Of a stretch of DNA of 64,000 bases, positions 61,871 through 64,000 are shown one piece after another (the first letter of the stretch is position 1; each line of letters opens with the position of its first letter). Both the position numbers and the translations under genes were made by a program. Where the stretch lies: the NCBI GenBank assembly GCA_016858145.1, contig JAEHOE010000035.1, positions 899,507-963,506 on the forward strand, given 5' to 3'. Below the pieces are notes generated by a model, which was given only the letters and a program-made list of their open reading frames with translations, searched no databases and was not told where the DNA came from. This stretch comes from Edaphochlamys debaryana. Lineage: Eukaryota; Chlorophyta; Chlorophyceae; Chlamydomonadales.

Positions 61871-62842
61871 GAGCCCCCCAAGCACCTGGGCGTGCTGCTG
61901 ACGCGCGATCCTGCCGCTCTTGCTGCGGCGGCGTATGAGCAACGGGCAGGGAGGCTGCGGGGCCTGTCCCTTCGTTGGCGCGGGCTGGGTTTGTCACTGG
62001 TCGGGCGGGTCCACATTGCCAAGCAGGTCCTGGCATCCGCCTTGGCCTATCACTTCTCCTTCGTTGCCCCTGCCCCCGAGCAACTCCGCGCCCTTTGCAG
62101 CCTGGTCGACGAGTTTGTGGCGGGCGGCTTGCGCCCTGAGGACGCCACGCTGGTGTGCCACGGCCACCCGCAGCTCCGCCCGCGCCACCCGGTGGCCTGT
62201 CTGGACCGTAAGGATGGAGGGGTGGGGCACGTAGACCTGCGGGCTTTCCTTGCGGCCCTGCAGGCCAAGCCGCTGGCCATGTTGGGGCAGCCAGGGCGGG
62301 CACCGTGGAAGCTCCTGACGCGGGCCCTGCTCGCACGGATGCGTCCAGAGGGGGCGCGCAGCTGGGAGTGGGTGTTCTCTGACGCGCCCCTTCCGCCGCG
62401 CCTGCCGCCGCGGTTGGCTGCAGCCGTGCAGCATCTGCGCAGCGCCCGCCCGCACCTGTCCCCTCCTCCGCCCCCCTCCCCCGAAGACCCTCCCTGGCAG
62501 GTCAGCCCCGACGGGTTGTGGGTAGCGGACGGTCTGGGCCGCACTTTTGCGGTGATGCACACGGGACGCCTCGTGGCGCCTGGCCCTGGGGTGTCGCCGC
62601 CGCAGCCCGACGCTCGCTGGCGGCCGGCCTGCGTGCTGATGTACCCCAAACACCGCCGCCACTGGACGGCGGCAGAGCGGGTGGAGTACGAGGCCGCCAG
62701 TCCTCGGGAGCGGCGGGCCAAACGGCCGCGCGCGCCGCACCTGCTGGCGGCGCGGGAGGAGGTGGTCGTGCACCCTGCCGCCTGCACCGTTGCGGGCGTC
62801 CGGCTCGATACTACACCGTGCGGGAGGTGCGGCGGGCTCTGA
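61865..62842 (+). pseudogene. LINE post-RT connector region
   Basis: The longest intact frame of the element, 325 codons. KHLGVLLTRDPAALAAAAYE and WRGLGLSLVGRVHIAKQVLA match the usual L1-type thumb/connector, followed by AYHFSFVAPAPEQLRALCSL. It contains the 205-bp block repeated at 55.8 kb. It ends at the stop at 62840-62842, upstream of the zinc-finger segment. Confidence 0.75.
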
Positions 62843-63699
62843 CGGCCTCCAACGCCGAAGTGCCCGCCGTGCCGGTGCGCCCCGCCGCCTGGCCCGCCCC
62901 CCAGCCCCGAGGTGGGTGCAAGCGGTGGAGGTGGAACGGGCGGAGCTGGCAGCGGTGCGGCCGCTGGCCCGGGGACAGCCGGCGCACAGCACAGCGATGA
63001 CGGCGACAGCGCAGGCGACAGCGGCAGGCGGGAGGGCCAGGGCTTTGGCGGGGGCGGCGGGGGGGGGGGCCCGGGCGAGCATCGGCGGCGGCACGGCGCT
63101 CGGTGGCACCGCGGCCACAGCTGCTGCCGGCCGCAGAGTCGGCAGCGGTACGGCCGCTAGCCCTAGGGCAGGCGGTCAGGTAGGCGGCACGCTCCTGGCA
63201 CAGCGCGAGATGGCGTGGCAGCTGGAGGCTCTGGCGCGCCATCTGCCGCCCAGCCGGGCACAGCATTTCAGCGACAATCCGGTGGCGCTTGACCCTGGCT
63301 GCACCGCACGTCAGCGGCTGCGGCAACAACGCAGCGGACGCCCATCCGTGCGTCCGCCCGCTACCGCTCCAGCCCTAGCAACACGCCGCTGGGGGCACGG
63401 CGCTCGCCGCGCCTGCAAGCGGCCGCCGAGGTGGGTGCAGGCCCGTCGGCGCCCAGCAGCGGTGGGAGCCAGGGGGGCACGGGGTGGGGCGGCGGCCACC
63501 GCAGGAGGCGAGGGGGCGCGCCGGGGGCACCTGCGACCCCGCCCCACCGCTCGGCCCCTGACGCTTCTGCCCTGCGTGCCGCTTGGCAGCGGCTTTGGGG
63601 CTGCCAGCGGGCCGGCCCGCCAAGGTGCTGCTGTGGCGCGTTGCAACATGCCAGCCTCGCCTGCGGGCTATAACCGTGCGGCGAAGGGGCTGGAGCCGC

Positions 63700-63960
63700 C
63701 GGTGGCGCGGGGGTCACTGCCGCGCGCGGCGCAGTGCCAGCTGCCGTGCTGTCTGGACGCCCAGCCGCCGCCGTGGGCCCACCTGACGCACGTGTTCTGC
63801 GAGTGCCCCACCTACGACGCCGCACGGTCGTGGTTGCGGAACCTGGGGAGCGCTGGCGCCGGCCGCGGAGCCGCCGCCTGTGGCCAACTCGGCACTCATG
63901 CGGGGAGACTGCTCCTCGGCCTGGGCGTCGTACCCTTCCGGCCGTCTGGCGGACCTGGGG
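63700..63960 (+). pseudogene. LINE zf-RVT zinc-binding region
   Basis: The plus strand encodes CLDAQPPPWAHLTHVFCECP followed by TYDAARSWLRNLG. The Cys and His spacing is typical of the zinc-binding domain after the RT in plant and algal L1 elements. The element continues past the window edge. Confidence 0.65.
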
Positions 63961-64000
63961 GAGCCTCCGGGCCACGTTCCTGCACGCCTGTGGGCGGCGT

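Larger units (their letters stand above)
56580..64000 (+). mobile_element. Decayed L1-like LINE (non-LTR retrotransposon), truncated by the window edge
   Basis: The order is an ORF1-like low-complexity protein, AP-type endonuclease remnant, reverse transcriptase and zf-RVT zinc finger, typical of L1-clade elements in green algae and plants. Landmarks: LNVNGLGSR (59463), opening of the endonuclease; GRVVWWDWDAGGL (59737); LVVGGDLELCGG (59873); NGKAPGPDGLPYEVYK (60903-60950), RT motif 1; QTAFVDGRWIGDNVLYHHAL (61239); RNGLPQGSTLSPVL (61527); AHHADDTQLLY (61677), carrying the YxDD-type active-site Asp pair; HVFCECPTYDAARSWL (63790), zf-RVT. These pieces lie in different frames with stops between them, so the copy cannot be active. 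No poly-A tail or target-site duplication is in the window. Confidence 0.85.

Overview
The window reads as nuclear DNA of a volvocalean green alga (Chlamydomonas/Volvox relatives). The base composition is very GC-rich, genes are cut by many short introns with strong G/C third-position bias, low-complexity Ala/Gly/Pro/Gln tracts are common, the SNF2 protein is of the plant SWR1/PIE1 type, and there is a lineage-type expansion of F-box-like/ankyrin genes. There are no bacterial operons, no CRISPR array and no convincing tRNA or rRNA gene. All gene models below were assembled by hand from exons joined at splice sites that keep the reading frame.

Layout. 1-5.5 kb: one intronless Pro/Ala-rich hypothetical ORF and an antisense scrap of an ankyrin-family gene. 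5.5-8 kb: an eight-exon gene for an acidic protein of unknown function. 9-11.8 kb (minus): a ten-exon secreted nucleoside hydrolase. 13.6-30.2 kb: a 42-exon SWR1/PIE1-type chromatin remodeller of about 2969 aa with an internal tandem duplication of three exons. 31.4-36.6 kb: two tandem F-box-like/ankyrin paralogues, each with a lesion near the 3' end. 38.6-41.6 kb (minus): a MYND-finger protein whose frame breaks at a 9-C homopolymer. 42.2-43.8 kb: gene debris, namely a stray copy of a SWR1 exon and the 3' end of a third ankyrin paralogue. 45.2-47.4 kb: a seven-exon EMC10 homologue. 50.1-53.8 kb (or slightly further): a multi-exon low-complexity protein with a duplicated exon. 54.5-55.75 kb: a mosaic of nested inverted and direct repeats. 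55.8-64 kb: a fragment and then a decayed L1-like LINE retrotransposon that runs off the window edge.

The identifiable genes are housekeeping or regulatory (H2A.Z deposition, nucleoside salvage, ER membrane protein insertion) and unrelated to one another; they do not form a pathway. What stands out is local duplication and gene conversion: exon triplets, whole-gene tandem copies, stray exon copies and retroelement pieces. Introns with GC-AG boundaries also recur, in four different genes. I found no convincing new biological system.
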